Made by a program: the position numbers and the translations under genes. The notes beneath the pieces were generated by a model. The model did no database searches, had not been told where the DNA came from, and saw only the letters and a list, made by a program, of their open reading frames with translations. From Debaryomyces hansenii CBS767 (Eukaryota; Ascomycota; Pichiomycetes; Serinales; Debaryomycetaceae), in the NCBI RefSeq assembly GCF_000006445.2, contig NC_006043.2, positions 744,001 to 808,000 on the forward strand: a stretch of 64,000 bases of DNA. The letters run 5' to 3'. Positions 10,777 through 21,031 of the stretch are shown one piece after another. Position 1 is the first letter of the stretch; every line of letters begins with the position of its first letter.

Positions 10777-11379
10777 TTAGAATATAGTATTGGCCGATCT
10801 GAGCACACCGGACAATGTTTGGATTAGTGACGCCCAAGAATCGTATATTGTAGTGATCGCCCCGAATATAAAGAAAACCCACATCTTCGAAACAAGAACA
10901 CCCTTGATGGCATGAAATATCATAGCATTACCAATCGCCATTACGACTCGCAACGACTCGAGCACCTTTGACCACCATTCAGCAGGATTTGTTGGTTTCT
11001 TAATCATCAAAATCAACGGCCTGAAGAATGATTTGTCTACCAATGTGATCAAAATGTTGTCCAAGTAGTCTATCGAATAGTGCCTGATGTAGACCAATTC
11101 ATAGTCCAGGAACGACGTCTTCAACAAAAGTGAAGGATTTCCATATTCCGGATCCAATAGTTTCTGACATTCTTCAGATTTCACCTCGCAAAATGGTTTG
11201 GATAATAGAACAACCTTAAAATTTATTTTAAACTGGTCGATCGTATCAGGGTTTACTACCAACGGTACCGTGAACACAATCAAATATAATGGTATTATAA
11301 ATAAGCAGGCAAACTGCAAATTTTCAAGAAATATCTTTCCGTAGTAGTGCAATGATACAAAACGGGAACGTTCAAACAT
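10777..11379 (-). CDS. Unrecognised multi-pass membrane protein, 200 residues
   Basis: I do not recognise the family. The protein starts at an ATG and shows a strongly hydrophobic segment at about residues 20-42 (FACLFIIPLYLIVFTVPLVV) and at least two more near the C-terminus (around 140-160 and 165-190). Between them is a polar, lumen- or cytosol-facing loop with two cysteines (FCEVKSEEC). Codon use and the clean frame between RAV1 and a tRNA gene argue that it is real. Its promoter lies only about 100 bases from the tRNA-Arg gene. Possible roles in endoplasmic reticulum or nuclear envelope are guesses. Confidence 0.7.
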   Translation of the reverse strand: MFERSRFVSLHYYGKIFLENLQFACLFIIPLYLIVFTVPLVVNPDTIDQFKINFKVVLLSKPFCEVKSEECQKLLDPEYGNPSLLLKTSFLDYELVYIRHYSIDYLDNILITLVDKSFFRPLILMIKKPTNPAEWWSKVLESLRVVMAIGNAMIFHAIKGVLVSKMWVFFIFGAITTIYDSWASLIQTLSGVLRSANTIF

Positions 11380-11481
11380 ATCTATACATTAAGAATTAAT
11401 ATCTGCGGTTGCATTGATAGATAAGGAGTGCTTTTCGATAAGCAAATCAACGTCGCGATATTGTAGAGACGAAAAAAAATC

Positions 11482-11554
11482 AACCCTACCCGGGACTCGA
11501 ACCCGGAGTCTTCCGCTTAGGAGGCGGATGCCTTAACCGTTTGGCCAGCAGGGC
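11482..11554 (-). tRNA. tRNA-Arg(CCT)
   Basis: A 73-base cloverleaf on the minus strand, without intron. Acceptor strands are GCCCTGC and GTAGGGT (two G-U pairs). The anticodon stem is TCCGC/GCGGA around loop CTCCTAA, giving anticodon CCT for the arginine codon AGG. The T arm is CCGGG-TTCGAGT-CCCGG, which also provides a perfect B box. The D arm has GCC/GGC pairing. Discriminator base is T. Downstream on the minus strand, a T run on the coding strand (about 11466-11473) would end Pol III transcription. Confidence 0.95.
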
Positions 11555-12869
11555 TAATCTCGGCTTTTTGAGGCAATATCTGTATACATATGTTGTTAGT
11601 GTCGCTCAATTTCCCGCCAATCCTCCACATTGTTGTTTCCTACAGGCTTTTACGCATGCAATCATCGCCCTGAGAGAATTCAAAGCAATTGGAGAATTGG
11701 TCATCGAAGCGTCATTCCACATCTTACAGACATCTGGGCATATGATGGCGGAATATTAGGTGGCAAATATACCCACCGCCATCTCATAGCCATTCAATAA
11801 CTTTGTGGGCCCGTCCATGGCAAAAGGACAATTAAGTAGGTCATCAGTCACTTATATCCGAAAATGACAAAATAGTTTATTATACGCATAATATACGGCT
11901 ACATCTACAATGTTTATTATCAACTTTGCGCGAAATTTCTCCTTATACATGTGCCAAGTATTTAGACAATCAGCAATTTCACCCTCATCCATGTAAAATC
12001 GGGCACTGCTGGGGGTTTAGATGCACTGTCGACTTTAGCCATAATGCATCCTTTAAATCTCCTTTACTGCGGAATACCCCCAGCAAGCAACTGAAAACAC
12101 TCTCATACAGCTTGAAGTAGCATAGGCACATCCAACTGACATGACTAACATCGATATGATGGTCAGGACTGTCCAGATCAGATATTTCTATGGTACGTAC
12201 GTACGATTAGCCAACTACGAAATTTTCATTGTTTGGCGAGCGAGTGACTGTAATTCGGCTGCAAATTCAGCCCGAACCAGACTATGCCTGTTTTAACCGC
12301 AATAGGCCAACGTCCACACAACAGAATTACTAGATCTTGTGTTATCTAAGTCTTAGCACTTTCACTTAGCCTTCATTTGATGAAGGTCAAGCCTTCTGAA
12401 GCACCAGATAAAATATTTTATGCCCTCGCCGAATTACCGGTATTCAACAGATGATAGCGCACTAAACACGTGATATAGCATATTATTTCAGTCGTAATTA
12501 TACCGGATATTATCGGTAATGATGCCTCATGAGACATTTCCGAACCATAGGAACACAGCCTCTATTCAAGATTCAGCTCTACCGATTCTTTCTAATAAAA
12601 TTAAGCTTATCAATCATATATTGGGCAAGGGACATGCCAATATAAGTAAACTTATAGTCATATAAATTGAGACCAATATTCCAAAAGGAATTGTGAAGAT
12701 AAGAGTGAAGTTTTGAACGATTTTTCATCTGAATCTGAGTATACTTGAGTTAAGTTTGGTAATATCTGTTATTAAGTGGAACAGCATACTACAAAGATCT
12801 TTGCTATTTTAACTATTACGCAGTAGAAACCCATATTAGTTTCATACCTACACACAAAGTTAGGGTAGG
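11555..12869. promoter_or_regulatory. Long 5' region of PMC1
   Basis: About 1.3 kb between the tRNA and PMC1. Small plus-strand frames here start with TTG and look fortuitous. Visible elements are a perfect 10-base inverted repeat (12007-12016 and 12076-12085, TGCTGGGGGT), a GTAC triple repeat at 12193-12204, a CACGTG at 12467-12472 and TATA-like sequence around 12660-12668. I could not identify a clear Crz1 (calcineurin) site by eye. Confidence 0.55.
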
Positions 12870-15800
12870 ATGGTTGCATTAAACCCCAATAAGTATGGGC
12901 AAAATTTAGGAGTGGAACCTCAAAAATTTCAAGATGAATCAGATCAGGCTAGCACATCGTCAGCGTCGCCGTTGACGGGAGAGCCGTATAGTATCGGACC
13001 TGATGATTTGGCAGAATTGCATGATCCCAAGTCGATGAAGAAGCTTTATGAATTAGGAGGTATAGATAGCTTGAGTGCCAACTTTACTACGAGCATAAAG
13101 GGAGGCATTAATGATGAAGACCAGCATGATATGAAGAAGAGAATGGAATATTATGGAAAGAATAAGTTACCAACGAAAGTTCGTAAAAATTTCTTTGAGT
13201 TATGTTTTGATGCGTTGAAAGATAAAGTTTTGATCTTGTTGTCTGTGGCAGCGGTGATCTCTTTAGCGTTAGGGCTCTACGAGACTTTTGGACAAGGTGT
13301 TATGTACGATGACGAAGGAAATGCATTACCTAAGGTCGATTGGGTCGAAGGGGTCGCCATCATGGTAGCGGTTGCCATCGTTGTTCTCGTTGGAGCTGCG
13401 AATGACTTCCAAAAAGAACGTCAATTTGCAAAATTGAACGCTAAGAAAGAAGATCGTGAACTAATTGTTATACGAAATGGTTCGCAGAAGATGATTTCTA
13501 TTTACGATTTAATGGTGGGTGATATCACAAACTTACAGACGGGGGACGTATTACCGGCGGATGCAATTTTAATCAGCGGAGAGGTTGAGTGTGACGAATC
13601 TGCATTGACAGGTGAAGCCAAAACCATTAGGAAGTCTCCTGCAGAGGAAGCAATGCAATTTTACGAGAGTCAATTACCAACTAATGAAGATATTGGATCT
13701 AGTAGCATTAAGTTCGAAGATCCTTTCTTAATATCTGGAGCTAAGGTCTTGTCTGGTTTGGGTAATGCCATGGTTACTGCAGTGGGCCCTAATTCTATTC
13801 ATGGAAGGACTATGGCAAGTTTAAATCACGAAAATGAAACAACCCCATTACAATTAAGATTAGATAATTTAGCAGAAGGAATTTCGAAGTATGGATTTTT
13901 GGCAGCCTTAGTGTTGTTCATCGTATTGTTTATTAGATACTGCGTTAATATTGCACCTGGAGGAAAATTCAATTTGTTGAAAAGTGCAGAGAAAGGTAAA
14001 AAATTCGTGGATATATTAATTACTGCTATTACTATTGTGGTAGTTGCTGTTCCAGAAGGATTACCATTAGCGGTTACCTTAGCCTTAGCTTTTGCGAGTA
14101 CTAGAATGGCACAAAACGGTAACCTAGTAAGAGTGTTGAAATCATGCGAAACTATGGGCGGAGCAACCGCTGTTTGTTCAGATAAGACTGGTACTTTAAC
14201 TGAGAACAGAATGAGGGTTGTGAAGGGTTTCTTCGGGAACCAAGAATTTGATGATACTGTTGGAAGCGATGGCCCAAGGTCACTGGACATGTTTTCGCAA
14301 ATGTTAGATAATTTGAAAGTTTTCTACTGTACCAATGTGGCTATTAACTCGACATGCTTTGTGAATCTGGAATATGATGAAGAGAAAGCTAAATTAGCGA
14401 AACAGAAGCCAAAGAGGCAATCGCTCATTAAGCATTTACTCACAAACTCGAATGATCGTCAAAAGAGACAAGTAGAATTTAGTCAAAACAATGAGCCATA
14501 TTTAGGTAATAAGACTGAAAGTGCAATGTTGATCTTGGCTGATGAAAAATTGAATTTGTTTGGTAAGAGATCATTAGAACAACAAAGACAAGATAGTCTG
14601 CTGGATGTTGTCCAAGTACTTCCATTTGAAAGTTCTAGAAAATGGTCAGGAGTTGTTATGAAAATTGAAAATGGCTTTAGATTTTATTGCAAGGGTGCGG
14701 CAGAAATTATTTTCAAGAACTGTGGTTATCAGTTTGATCTGAATGGTGATATCATAAGAATGGATAGGAACTTACGTGATGCTGCATTAACAAAAATAGA
14801 TCAATATGCTAATGATGCTTTAAGAGCAATTGCTTCATGTCACAGAGATTTTGTGGGTATCAGTAGCTGGCCACCTCAAGAATTAGTCAAAGATATTAAG
14901 TCAGAAGCCGATGCCGAATTATTGATTAATGTAAGTGGTAATTTGGAAGATGACAGAAAAATGATGATTATGGACAGTATTGTTGGCATTCAGGATCCAT
15001 TAAAAGAAGGTGTTCCAGAATCGGTTCTTCGTTGTAAACAAGCAGGAGTTTCTGTTAGAATGGTAACAGGTGATAATCTTATTACGGCAAAGGCAATATC
15101 TAAAAGTTGTAACATTTTAACATCCGAGGATTTGTCGAACGAGTACGCATTTATGGAGGGGCCAGCTTTCCGTAAGTTATCCGCTCAGGAGCGTGATAAA
15201 GTTGCACCAAAATTAAGAGTCTTGGCAAGATCTTCGCCAGAAGACAAGAGAATATTGGTTGAAACATTGCGTTCTCAGGGTGAGGTTGTCGCTGTAACGG
15301 GTGATGGTACAAACGATGCACCTGCTTTGAAATTAGCTGATGTTGGGTTCTCGATGGGTATTTCTGGTACAGAGGTTGCAAGGGAAGCTTCTGACATTAT
15401 TTTAATGACTGATGATTTTACGGATATAGTACAAGCTATTAAATGGGGTAGAACTGTTGCGTCATCTATCAAGAAGTTCATTCAATTTCAATTAACGGTT
15501 AATATAACAGCTTGTTTGTTAACTTTTGTATCCGCAGTTGCATCTTCCGAAAATAAGTCAGTATTGACCGCAGTTCAATTATTATGGGTTAATTTGATTA
15601 TGGATACTTTAGCCGCTTTAGCTTTAGCTACTGATAAGCCCGATGAATCATCTTTGAGAAAAAAGCCTGCGGGAAGACATACTCCATTAATTTCGGTTTC
15701 TATGTGGAAAATGATTCTTGGTCAATCAACGACTCAGTTGATTGTCACATTCGTTTTGCATTTTGCCGGTAAATCAATCTTTTTTGGATCAAGGCCTGCA

Positions 15801-16286
15801 ACGAACCATGAAAACCAACAATTAGATGCTATGACATTCAATGCGTTTGTTTGGTTGCAATTCTGGAAATTGATTGTGACTAGAAAATTAGACGAAGCTG
15901 ATGGTGTAAGCAAGGTGAGGGATAGGCTTACCAGAGACAATTTAGACTTCACGCAACATTTATTCAGAAACTGGTATTTCATTGGCATTGCTGCAATTAT
16001 TGGAGGAGCCCAAGTATTAATTATGTTCGTGGGTGGTGCTGCGTTTAGTATTACTAGACAGACACCAGCGATGTGGGGCACTGCATTGATTTGCGGTTTC
16101 CTTTCGATACCGGCCGGTTTGATCTTAAGAATAATTCCTAATGAATGGGTAGTAGCAATATTCCCAACCAAGGCATTTAATATATTCATTTATTATGCTG
16201 GATTCAAGTTTTTAAGATCTAAGAAAAAAGCAAAAAGTGGCGTCAATGATGATCTAGAAAGGTTTTCTTCATCAGATAAGGATTAA
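12870..16286 (+). CDS. PMC1: Vacuolar P-type (IIB) calcium ATPase Pmc1
   Basis: Pumps cytosolic calcium into the vacuole at the cost of ATP. It belongs to the plasma-membrane-type (PMCA, IIB) calcium ATPases. 1138 residues, close to baker's yeast Pmc1 (about 1173). Landmarks: TGEA in the actuator domain near residue 250, PEGLPLAV in membrane helix 4 near 395, the phosphorylation site DKTGTLT with Asp438, and the hinge TGDGTNDAP from about residue 810. Membrane helices sit at about 115-180, 345-410 and a C-terminal block after 860. The soluble N-terminus of about 90 residues is Ser/Asp-rich. The tail is short and Lys-rich. In known yeasts this gene is induced through calcineurin and Crz1; the promoter here was not decisive. 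Confidence 0.96.
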   Translation: MVALNPNKYGQNLGVEPQKFQDESDQASTSSASPLTGEPYSIGPDDLAELHDPKSMKKLYELGGIDSLSANFTTSIKGGINDEDQHDMKKRMEYYGKNKLPTKVRKNFFELCFDALKDKVLILLSVAAVISLALGLYETFGQGVMYDDEGNALPKVDWVEGVAIMVAVAIVVLVGAANDFQKERQFAKLNAKKEDRELIVIRNGSQKMISIYDLMVGDITNLQTGDVLPADAILISGEVECDESALTGEAKTIRKSPAEEAMQFYESQLPTNEDIGSSSIKFEDPFLISGAKVLSGLGNAMVTAVGPNSIHGRTMASLNHENETTPLQLRLDNLAEGISKYGFLAALVLFIVLFIRYCVNIAPGGKFNLLKSAEKGKKFVDILITAITIVVVAVPEGLPLAVTLALAFASTRMAQNGNLVRVLKSCETMGGATAVCSDKTGTLTENRMRVVKGFFGNQEFDDTVGSDGPRSLDMFSQMLDNLKVFYCTNVAINSTCFVNLEYDEEKAKLAKQKPKRQSLIKHLLTNSNDRQKRQVEFSQNNEPYLGNKTESAMLILADEKLNLFGKRSLEQQRQDSLLDVVQVLPFESSRKWSGVVMKIENGFRFYCKGAAEIIFKNCGYQFDLNGDIIRMDRNLRDAALTKIDQYANDALRAIASCHRDFVGISSWPPQELVKDIKSEADAELLINVSGNLEDDRKMMIMDSIVGIQDPLKEGVPESVLRCKQAGVSVRMVTGDNLITAKAISKSCNILTSEDLSNEYAFMEGPAFRKLSAQERDKVAPKLRVLARSSPEDKRILVETLRSQGEVVAVTGDGTNDAPALKLADVGFSMGISGTEVAREASDIILMTDDFTDIVQAIKWGRTVASSIKKFIQFQLTVNITACLLTFVSAVASSENKSVLTAVQLLWVNLIMDTLAALALATDKPDESSLRKKPAGRHTPLISVSMWKMILGQSTTQLIVTFVLHFAGKSIFFGSRPATNHENQQLDAMTFNAFVWLQFWKLIVTRKLDEADGVSKVRDRLTRDNLDFTQHLFRNWYFIGIAAIIGGAQVLIMFVGGAAFSITRQTPAMWGTALICGFLSIPAGLILRIIPNEWVVAIFPTKAFNIFIYYAGFKFLRSKKKAKSGVNDDLERFSSSDKD

Positions 16287-16430
16287 GAGAAAGGAAGTAT
16301 AGTGATTTATTTCGTAAAATTTTGTAGATGAAATAAGTAGGATTCATACCTACTACGGGAGCATAGTTTTATCAATAATATCCCGATATTTAGGGTGTTT
16401 ATATGTATATTATAATGAAATTAATTTAGA

Positions 16431-17180
16431 TCAGCTATGCTTATTTGTACTTAAATAGTGATCTAAATCAATATTTAATTTATTGGTAAATTTTTTATAA
16501 ATAGGATAGAAGTTTGTTAAATTTTGAAAAAATGGTAATAAATTGATTAGCTCTTTGATATTTGTGACTAGAAGCTGATTGATTTCATTCTCTTCATTAG
16601 TTAACTGATTTCTTATAGTTTCGTATAACGTATTAAGTGAGCTTTGAAATGATTCAACTGTTGTTGAATCTGGGTTGTTCATGGTAATTGAGTTAAGCCT
16701 TTCAAAAATGACCAACACTTGATTTAGGTTATTCTTGATACCTTTCAATTTTATTAAGCTATTAATCGATTCCGGTTGGGATTCATTATTTACGTTCAAC
16801 TCCTCATTGACTTGTTTTATATCGGTTTGTAATAATAATATAGAATTGTTCAAGGTATTTATAAAGTATTGTAATCTGGTCATGTCATTCAGGGCATTCA
16901 AGACTTCATCGTTATTCAAGCCCTGCGTGATTATCTTTGAAGAATTTTGTAAGGTTTCAATTTGACTAATCAAATCATTTGACAATTCACTGGTATGGTA
17001 GTCAAGATGTGTTACTAAATTTGAGCATTTGTTCGATAAGCTTTGGAGATTGTTCTTCGAATAAATCTGTGATTGCAGCTTATTATTTGATATTGATTGA
17101 AATAGAGCATCAACGTAATTAGACGGGTTAAAATCCGAATCAAAAAACATCGATAAGGATTCGTCGTTAACCTGTGTCAT
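16431..17180 (-). CDS. COG7: Conserved oligomeric Golgi complex subunit 7
   Basis: Small subunit of the lobe B half of the COG tether, which captures retrograde vesicles at the Golgi. The 249 residues resemble yeast Cog7 (about 280) at the start (LSMFFD...F.P..YVDAL), in the central helical part and in the final block (LLPFFQNLTNFYPIYKKF). The protein is nearly all helix, with heptad-like stretches expected of a COG subunit. Sequence conservation in this family is low, so this call rests on N-terminal match, length and overall pattern. It is transcribed away from RPN14, with starts about 110 bases apart. Confidence 0.8.
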   Translation of the reverse strand: MTQVNDESLSMFFDSDFNPSNYVDALFQSISNNKLQSQIYSKNNLQSLSNKCSNLVTHLDYHTSELSNDLISQIETLQNSSKIITQGLNNDEVLNALNDMTRLQYFINTLNNSILLLQTDIKQVNEELNVNNESQPESINSLIKLKGIKNNLNQVLVIFERLNSITMNNPDSTTVESFQSSLNTLYETIRNQLTNEENEINQLLVTNIKELINLLPFFQNLTNFYPIYKKFTNKLNIDLDHYLSTNKHS

Positions 17181-17293
17181 CTTATATTGAACGTGTTACT
17201 TTTAGATATAAGATAAGTTCATAAATATAATTTTTAGTATTTGAGGTGAGAATTTTAAATTTCAATCATTATAAGTATCATGAATTAAATGCA

Positions 17294-18478
17294 ATGGATC
17301 TTTTAACTATACAAGATTCTTTTGAAGAAGTTATAAGTGATATACAGAATGGAAGACTCGAACAAGACAAGTTTTGGGTGGCTAGGAGAAGCATTGAGTC
17401 GGAGGAAAATCAGGACTTTTGGTATATTAATGTGACAAAGCAGGGGATGAAAGATGATGGCAATAAGATCAAGTTCATGTGTGGAAAAGATAAGAAATAC
17501 CAGCTTCAAGTGGATGAAAAAATCTACAATCTACAAAGTTTCTATAGGAAGGTTAATTTAGCTAACAATAGAATCAGTTCAGTTGCAGTGTCTTCAGATA
17601 GCGAACGCTTTATCGTGGGAACTAAGAAAGGTGAATTGATAATATATAATTTACGAACAGATACAGTAGAACAGAAGATACCAGAAGCACATTTTGAAGA
17701 TATAACAATGTTGAAGTTTTTTCCATCAGACAAGGTTGTAATGTCTGTTGGAATTGATTTAAAGATAAAACTATGGGGGCTTACCGGTGAATTAGTGAGA
17801 ACAATGTCAAATCAAGTGAAAGAGATAACAGAAATCGGGCTACTTGGTAAAACAGGAAGAAATTTTATAAGTGGGTCTAAGGATGGCTCAATTGATATGT
17901 GGGAATGTGGGCATGGTCAAGTTATCTATAGTTTTAAGAGGATTCAAAACAATAACGATCCTGTGAATTGCTTTGTACTTGGAAGACATGAGTCAACCGG
18001 GTCTAAATTATCCGAATTAGAGGTTGAAACAGAAAACCAATGTGTATATGTAGGCTTCGATTCAGGTATAATTCAGCAATTTAATATAGGAGACCATTGT
18101 CAGACAAGCGTTAGGTTCGAGGATGGGAACGCCGGGGTCAGTTCGATTGATATAAGTGATAACATTTTGGTCAGTGGTTATAATGATGGACAACTAAAAG
18201 TATGGGATATTGCAGGCGGAAATATGGTATTTAAGTATCAATTGAATTCCCATTTTCCAATTTCCACATTGAAAGTGTTACACAGACAAGATGATACTAT
18301 AACGGTATTGGTTTACAACGGACCAGAAACGCTATTGAAGTTGGAGATTGATCTCAAGAGCGAAGTGGTGAATCAAACGTACCTAATCGGAATGGAGGAG
18401 AACTTTAGTGTACATGACGTGGCTCTTAATAAAGATAACATAATTATTGCGAGTGATCAGCTAACAGTCTATAAGTAA
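17294..18478 (+). CDS. RPN14: Proteasome assembly chaperone Rpn14 (WD40)
   Basis: WD40 propeller protein that binds Rpt6 and helps assemble the 19S proteasome base. 394 residues, near the yeast length (about 417). Matching blocks are the N-terminal F-YINV motif, AHFEDITMLKFFPS near residue 140, and SGSKDGSIDMWECG near residue 195, the most conserved stretch. The frame is open to a GTG at 17246, which would add 16 residues. The first ATG at 17294 gives an N-terminus that aligns with the yeast protein and is preferred. COG7 is divergent with a very short shared promoter. Confidence 0.88.
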   Translation: MDLLTIQDSFEEVISDIQNGRLEQDKFWVARRSIESEENQDFWYINVTKQGMKDDGNKIKFMCGKDKKYQLQVDEKIYNLQSFYRKVNLANNRISSVAVSSDSERFIVGTKKGELIIYNLRTDTVEQKIPEAHFEDITMLKFFPSDKVVMSVGIDLKIKLWGLTGELVRTMSNQVKEITEIGLLGKTGRNFISGSKDGSIDMWECGHGQVIYSFKRIQNNNDPVNCFVLGRHESTGSKLSELEVETENQCVYVGFDSGIIQQFNIGDHCQTSVRFEDGNAGVSSIDISDNILVSGYNDGQLKVWDIAGGNMVFKYQLNSHFPISTLKVLHRQDDTITVLVYNGPETLLKLEIDLKSEVVNQTYLIGMEENFSVHDVALNKDNIIIASDQLTVYK

Positions 18479-18812
18479 ATATATTCAATATAATGTACCT
18501 GGACCCTTGTAGTTTATTTTTATCTGATATTTTAGGATGAAAGTTATATTTATATTTGAGCATTGAATCTGATCTGCTCTATTGTAATTCTGATAAAATG
18601 ATGCTTGTTTCCATTATATTCTCATTTCCTTAAGGTAATTGCAACTTGATCAAGATCAGTACATTTACCACTTGCTAAACCTCAAATTGAAGCCAATCTA
18701 ATACGCAATTCTCTACAAAAACTAATTAAGATACAATGTTTATTTGCACTTTCATAAATCATAGCTATATAGGTTGAAGAAATCAAAAAATAAATAATAA
18801 CAAGCCTATAAC
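18479..18812. other. Convergent 3' region of RPN14 and POX18
   Basis: 334 AT-rich bases between two stop codons facing each other. I looked for small RNA genes and found only weak C/D-box-like words that I do not trust. Confidence 0.5.
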
Positions 18813-19196
18813 TTATAACTTAGCCTTTGGACCAATAGCCTTAAAGACACCTTCTAAAGAGGTGGCCTTCATCATGTTACCCTTGATCTTCAATTTACCG
18901 TTCATGAATAATTTTTGACCGTTAGACTTACCAGTAGCTAATTTGACGAAGTCAGCATCCTTCAAGATTAATTGAACATCACTCTTTGGGACAGAATCCA
19001 CCTTCTTGACAGTACCATCTTTTTTAAGGTCTAATAACCAGGATTGTTCCTTACCTTCTTTGTTCTTTAAAGTTAAGACTAAGGTGGCCTTGACCCCTGA
19101 AATAGCCTTTTGCTTGATCTTGTCATCTTGTAAAGCTTCAGATAAGTCCTTGAATAAAGGAGAGGCGTTAAATCCATCGACAGTGATATCAGACAT
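18813..19196 (-). CDS. POX18: Peroxisomal SCP2 domain lipid-binding protein Pox18
   Basis: Single SCP2 (sterol carrier protein 2) domain protein of 127 residues, like the oleate-induced PXP-18/POX18 of Candida tropicalis and C. maltosa. The protein binds lipids in peroxisomes and has been linked to protection of acyl-CoA oxidase. The domain fills the chain, with the conserved end [13 protein letters not shown] and the final tripeptide AKL, a canonical type 1 peroxisomal targeting signal. Baker's yeast lacks a direct counterpart. A TATA element and a CCTCGG box lie upstream in the expected order. Codon use is strongly biased (TTG, AAG, ACC), suggesting high expression. Confidence 0.93.
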   Translation of the reverse strand: MSDITVDGFNASPLFKDLSEALQDDKIKQKAISGVKATLVLTLKNKEGKEQSWLLDLKKDGTVKKVDSVPKSDVQLILKDADFVKLATGKSNGQKLFMNGKLKIKGNMMKATSLEGVFKAIGPKAKL

Positions 19197-19267
19197 ATTT
19201 AGTTTTAATTGTTTACTGTTTAAAAAATTACTAATAAAAGTACTATATAATTCTACAGATCGTTGTT

Positions 19268-19276
19268 CTTTATATA
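19268..19276 (-). promoter_or_regulatory. TATA box of POX18
   Basis: TATATAAAG on the minus strand, about 75 bases before the POX18 ATG. Consensus sequence at an expected distance for an inducible yeast gene. Confidence 0.65.
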
Positions 19277-19338
19277 CTATTTCTTAATTAGTACCCCAAA
19301 TTACTTCATCACCAAATTCTTTCATGTGATTTTTTTAA

Positions 19339-19344
19339 CCTCGG
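19339..19344. promoter_or_regulatory. CCTCGG box, candidate fatty-acid response site for POX18
   Basis: CCTCGG is the core bound by the FarA/FarB/Ctf1 zinc-cluster regulators of fatty acid use in filamentous fungi and in Candida. This copy lies 143 bases before POX18, upstream of its TATA box. A six-base word can occur by chance, so the call rests on context. Confidence 0.5.
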
Positions 19345-20374
19345 TAGATAGTACAATCAAGCCTACTTTAATCACAAGATACCTGGTTTTTTTGTTCCAT
19401 TTTTGAACAAGAGTAGGACTTGGCCACGGCTATATGACATAGAACTAGTTTTATTTACCCAACATATGTATATTTGATACTATTTCTATTCAGTTTTGGC
19501 TATTTGTTCATTTGAATTTTCATTTGCATTTGCTTCAGCTCTTAGACAGCTTGTGACGGACTCGCGCTGGTATCATTTATTTTGATAGTTGCTAACCAGC
19601 GGGAGGCTACATGTAGACATACATTATGATCACATGTACTAAATGCCTATTTGCGTAGAAATTACAGAACAATGTTGAATTTCTAATGATAGTGCTTGTA
19701 TGTGTGGTAATAATTTCAAATGCAGTGGAAGCTTATTTTTGGAAATAATCTAAGCAACCCAGCGACCGCATTGACATTTCGTGCCAAACATTTAAGAACT
19801 GCGTTGAGGAGGTTAGATTAAACATGAGTATATATTATTCTCTGCTGTAACGTGTGTCGTAAAACATGGAGACCTCAGAGTAGTATAAGAACTTTGTTTC
19901 CTTAATAACATTCACTTGCATAAAGTAGAAAAATAACTTATTTACTGGACTGAACAGTAAGAGTGGGCTATCGTGGGTATAACCACATATAGATAGGGGA
20001 AGAAAATACTCTACCTCTTGAATTACAAAGTAGTCGTTGATGGAAGAGCATTCGATTCTAAGGCATTCGAAAAACTACTGAGGTTTACCTTTAAGCGAAT
20101 CAACAATCAAGCATTAATAATAGACCAAAAACTAATGGAACTCAGGTACATATAGAAAATAGGATCGATATCAGGAGAAACGAGAGAAATAAAAGAACAG
20201 GAGAAGCAGGAGGAATAGAGCCCAGTAGTAGAGTCTGAGTTTAGAAGTACCGTTAAGGAAATCGGTTGCATATTTAGAAAAATGGTGAATTGCACGACCA
20301 CATCATCTCAAGCAAATAATTTTATCATCTTCACGGTAAGATTATAGGATGTCTATTCGAATACTTGTGAAACT
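19345..20374. other. Long intergenic region between POX18 and RRT14
   Basis: About 1 kb holding the distal POX18 promoter and the RRT14 promoter. A minus-strand frame at 20107-20301 is hydrophobic and Ser-rich and lacks a recognisable product. I see no RNA gene or repeat. Confidence 0.5.
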
Positions 20375-20962
20375 ATGTCGTTTACTTCCAAGACCTCCAA
20401 GTCTCATGCAGAGGCCACAGTGAACAAGTTATTTTCTAGCTTGTTACCAGGAACGCAGGGAACTACTTCCAAACAATCATCATCTTTGTCATCAGCCGAG
20501 TTACTTAGTATTGAAATTGAAAATAAGAATAAATTAAGTAAGGAAGAACTCAAGAAAATCCACAAGCAGAATAAATTTAAGCAACATAAGAAAATAAAGA
20601 AAGCATTAGAAGATGAGAAGAGGTTCAACAAATTAGCGAAATACCATCTTATCAAGCATCATAAAACAGGAGGAGAATTGTCAGAAGAGGAAGCGAAATA
20701 TTTGAAGAAGCTCGTCAAGAAGAACGTTAATTCGTTGAATAGAGTGTCTGAAATCGATGATATGGAAATCAAATCAGAATTAGATCAAGTGAGGCAAGAC
20801 ATCTTGAAGATCAACAAAGAGAAGCATGATAAGAAAGCCAAGAGAATTCAAAACAAGAAAACGAAAGATTTTAATAGTAAGGTCGCTAAGGGCATGATAT
20901 CGTATCCTGGATTAACTCCTGGTTTAGCGCCTGTTGGATTGGATGATTCTGATGATGAATAA
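20375..20962 (+). CDS. RRT14: Rrt14-like nucleolar protein
   Basis: Highly basic, Lys-rich protein of 195 residues, similar in size to baker's yeast Rrt14 (206), which affects rDNA transcription and appears in ribosome-biogenesis complexes. Visible matches are the N-terminal block AEATVNKLFSSLLPG and the C-terminal block GLTPGLAPVGLDDSDDE. The middle is a long charged helix (about 55-165) with repeated Lys/Glu runs. Start is the first ATG. It faces MET18 with only 69 bases between stops. Confidence 0.85.
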   Translation: MSFTSKTSKSHAEATVNKLFSSLLPGTQGTTSKQSSSLSSAELLSIEIENKNKLSKEELKKIHKQNKFKQHKKIKKALEDEKRFNKLAKYHLIKHHKTGGELSEEEAKYLKKLVKKNVNSLNRVSEIDDMEIKSELDQVRQDILKINKEKHDKKAKRIQNKKTKDFNSKVAKGMISYPGLTPGLAPVGLDDSDDE

Positions 20963-21031
20963 TGATTATGTATAGTGAGTAGACTAATAAATTTAACGAG
21001 TAATTATCGAGATGTATTTTATCTATAAATT

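Noticed and set aside
13826..14290. 154-codon minus-strand frame inside PMC1
   Set aside because: A shadow of the conserved ATPase frame on the opposite strand.
18540..18640. C/D-box-like words suggesting a snoRNA
   Set aside because: The C and D boxes do not pair in a terminal stem, and the words are expected by chance in AT-rich sequence.
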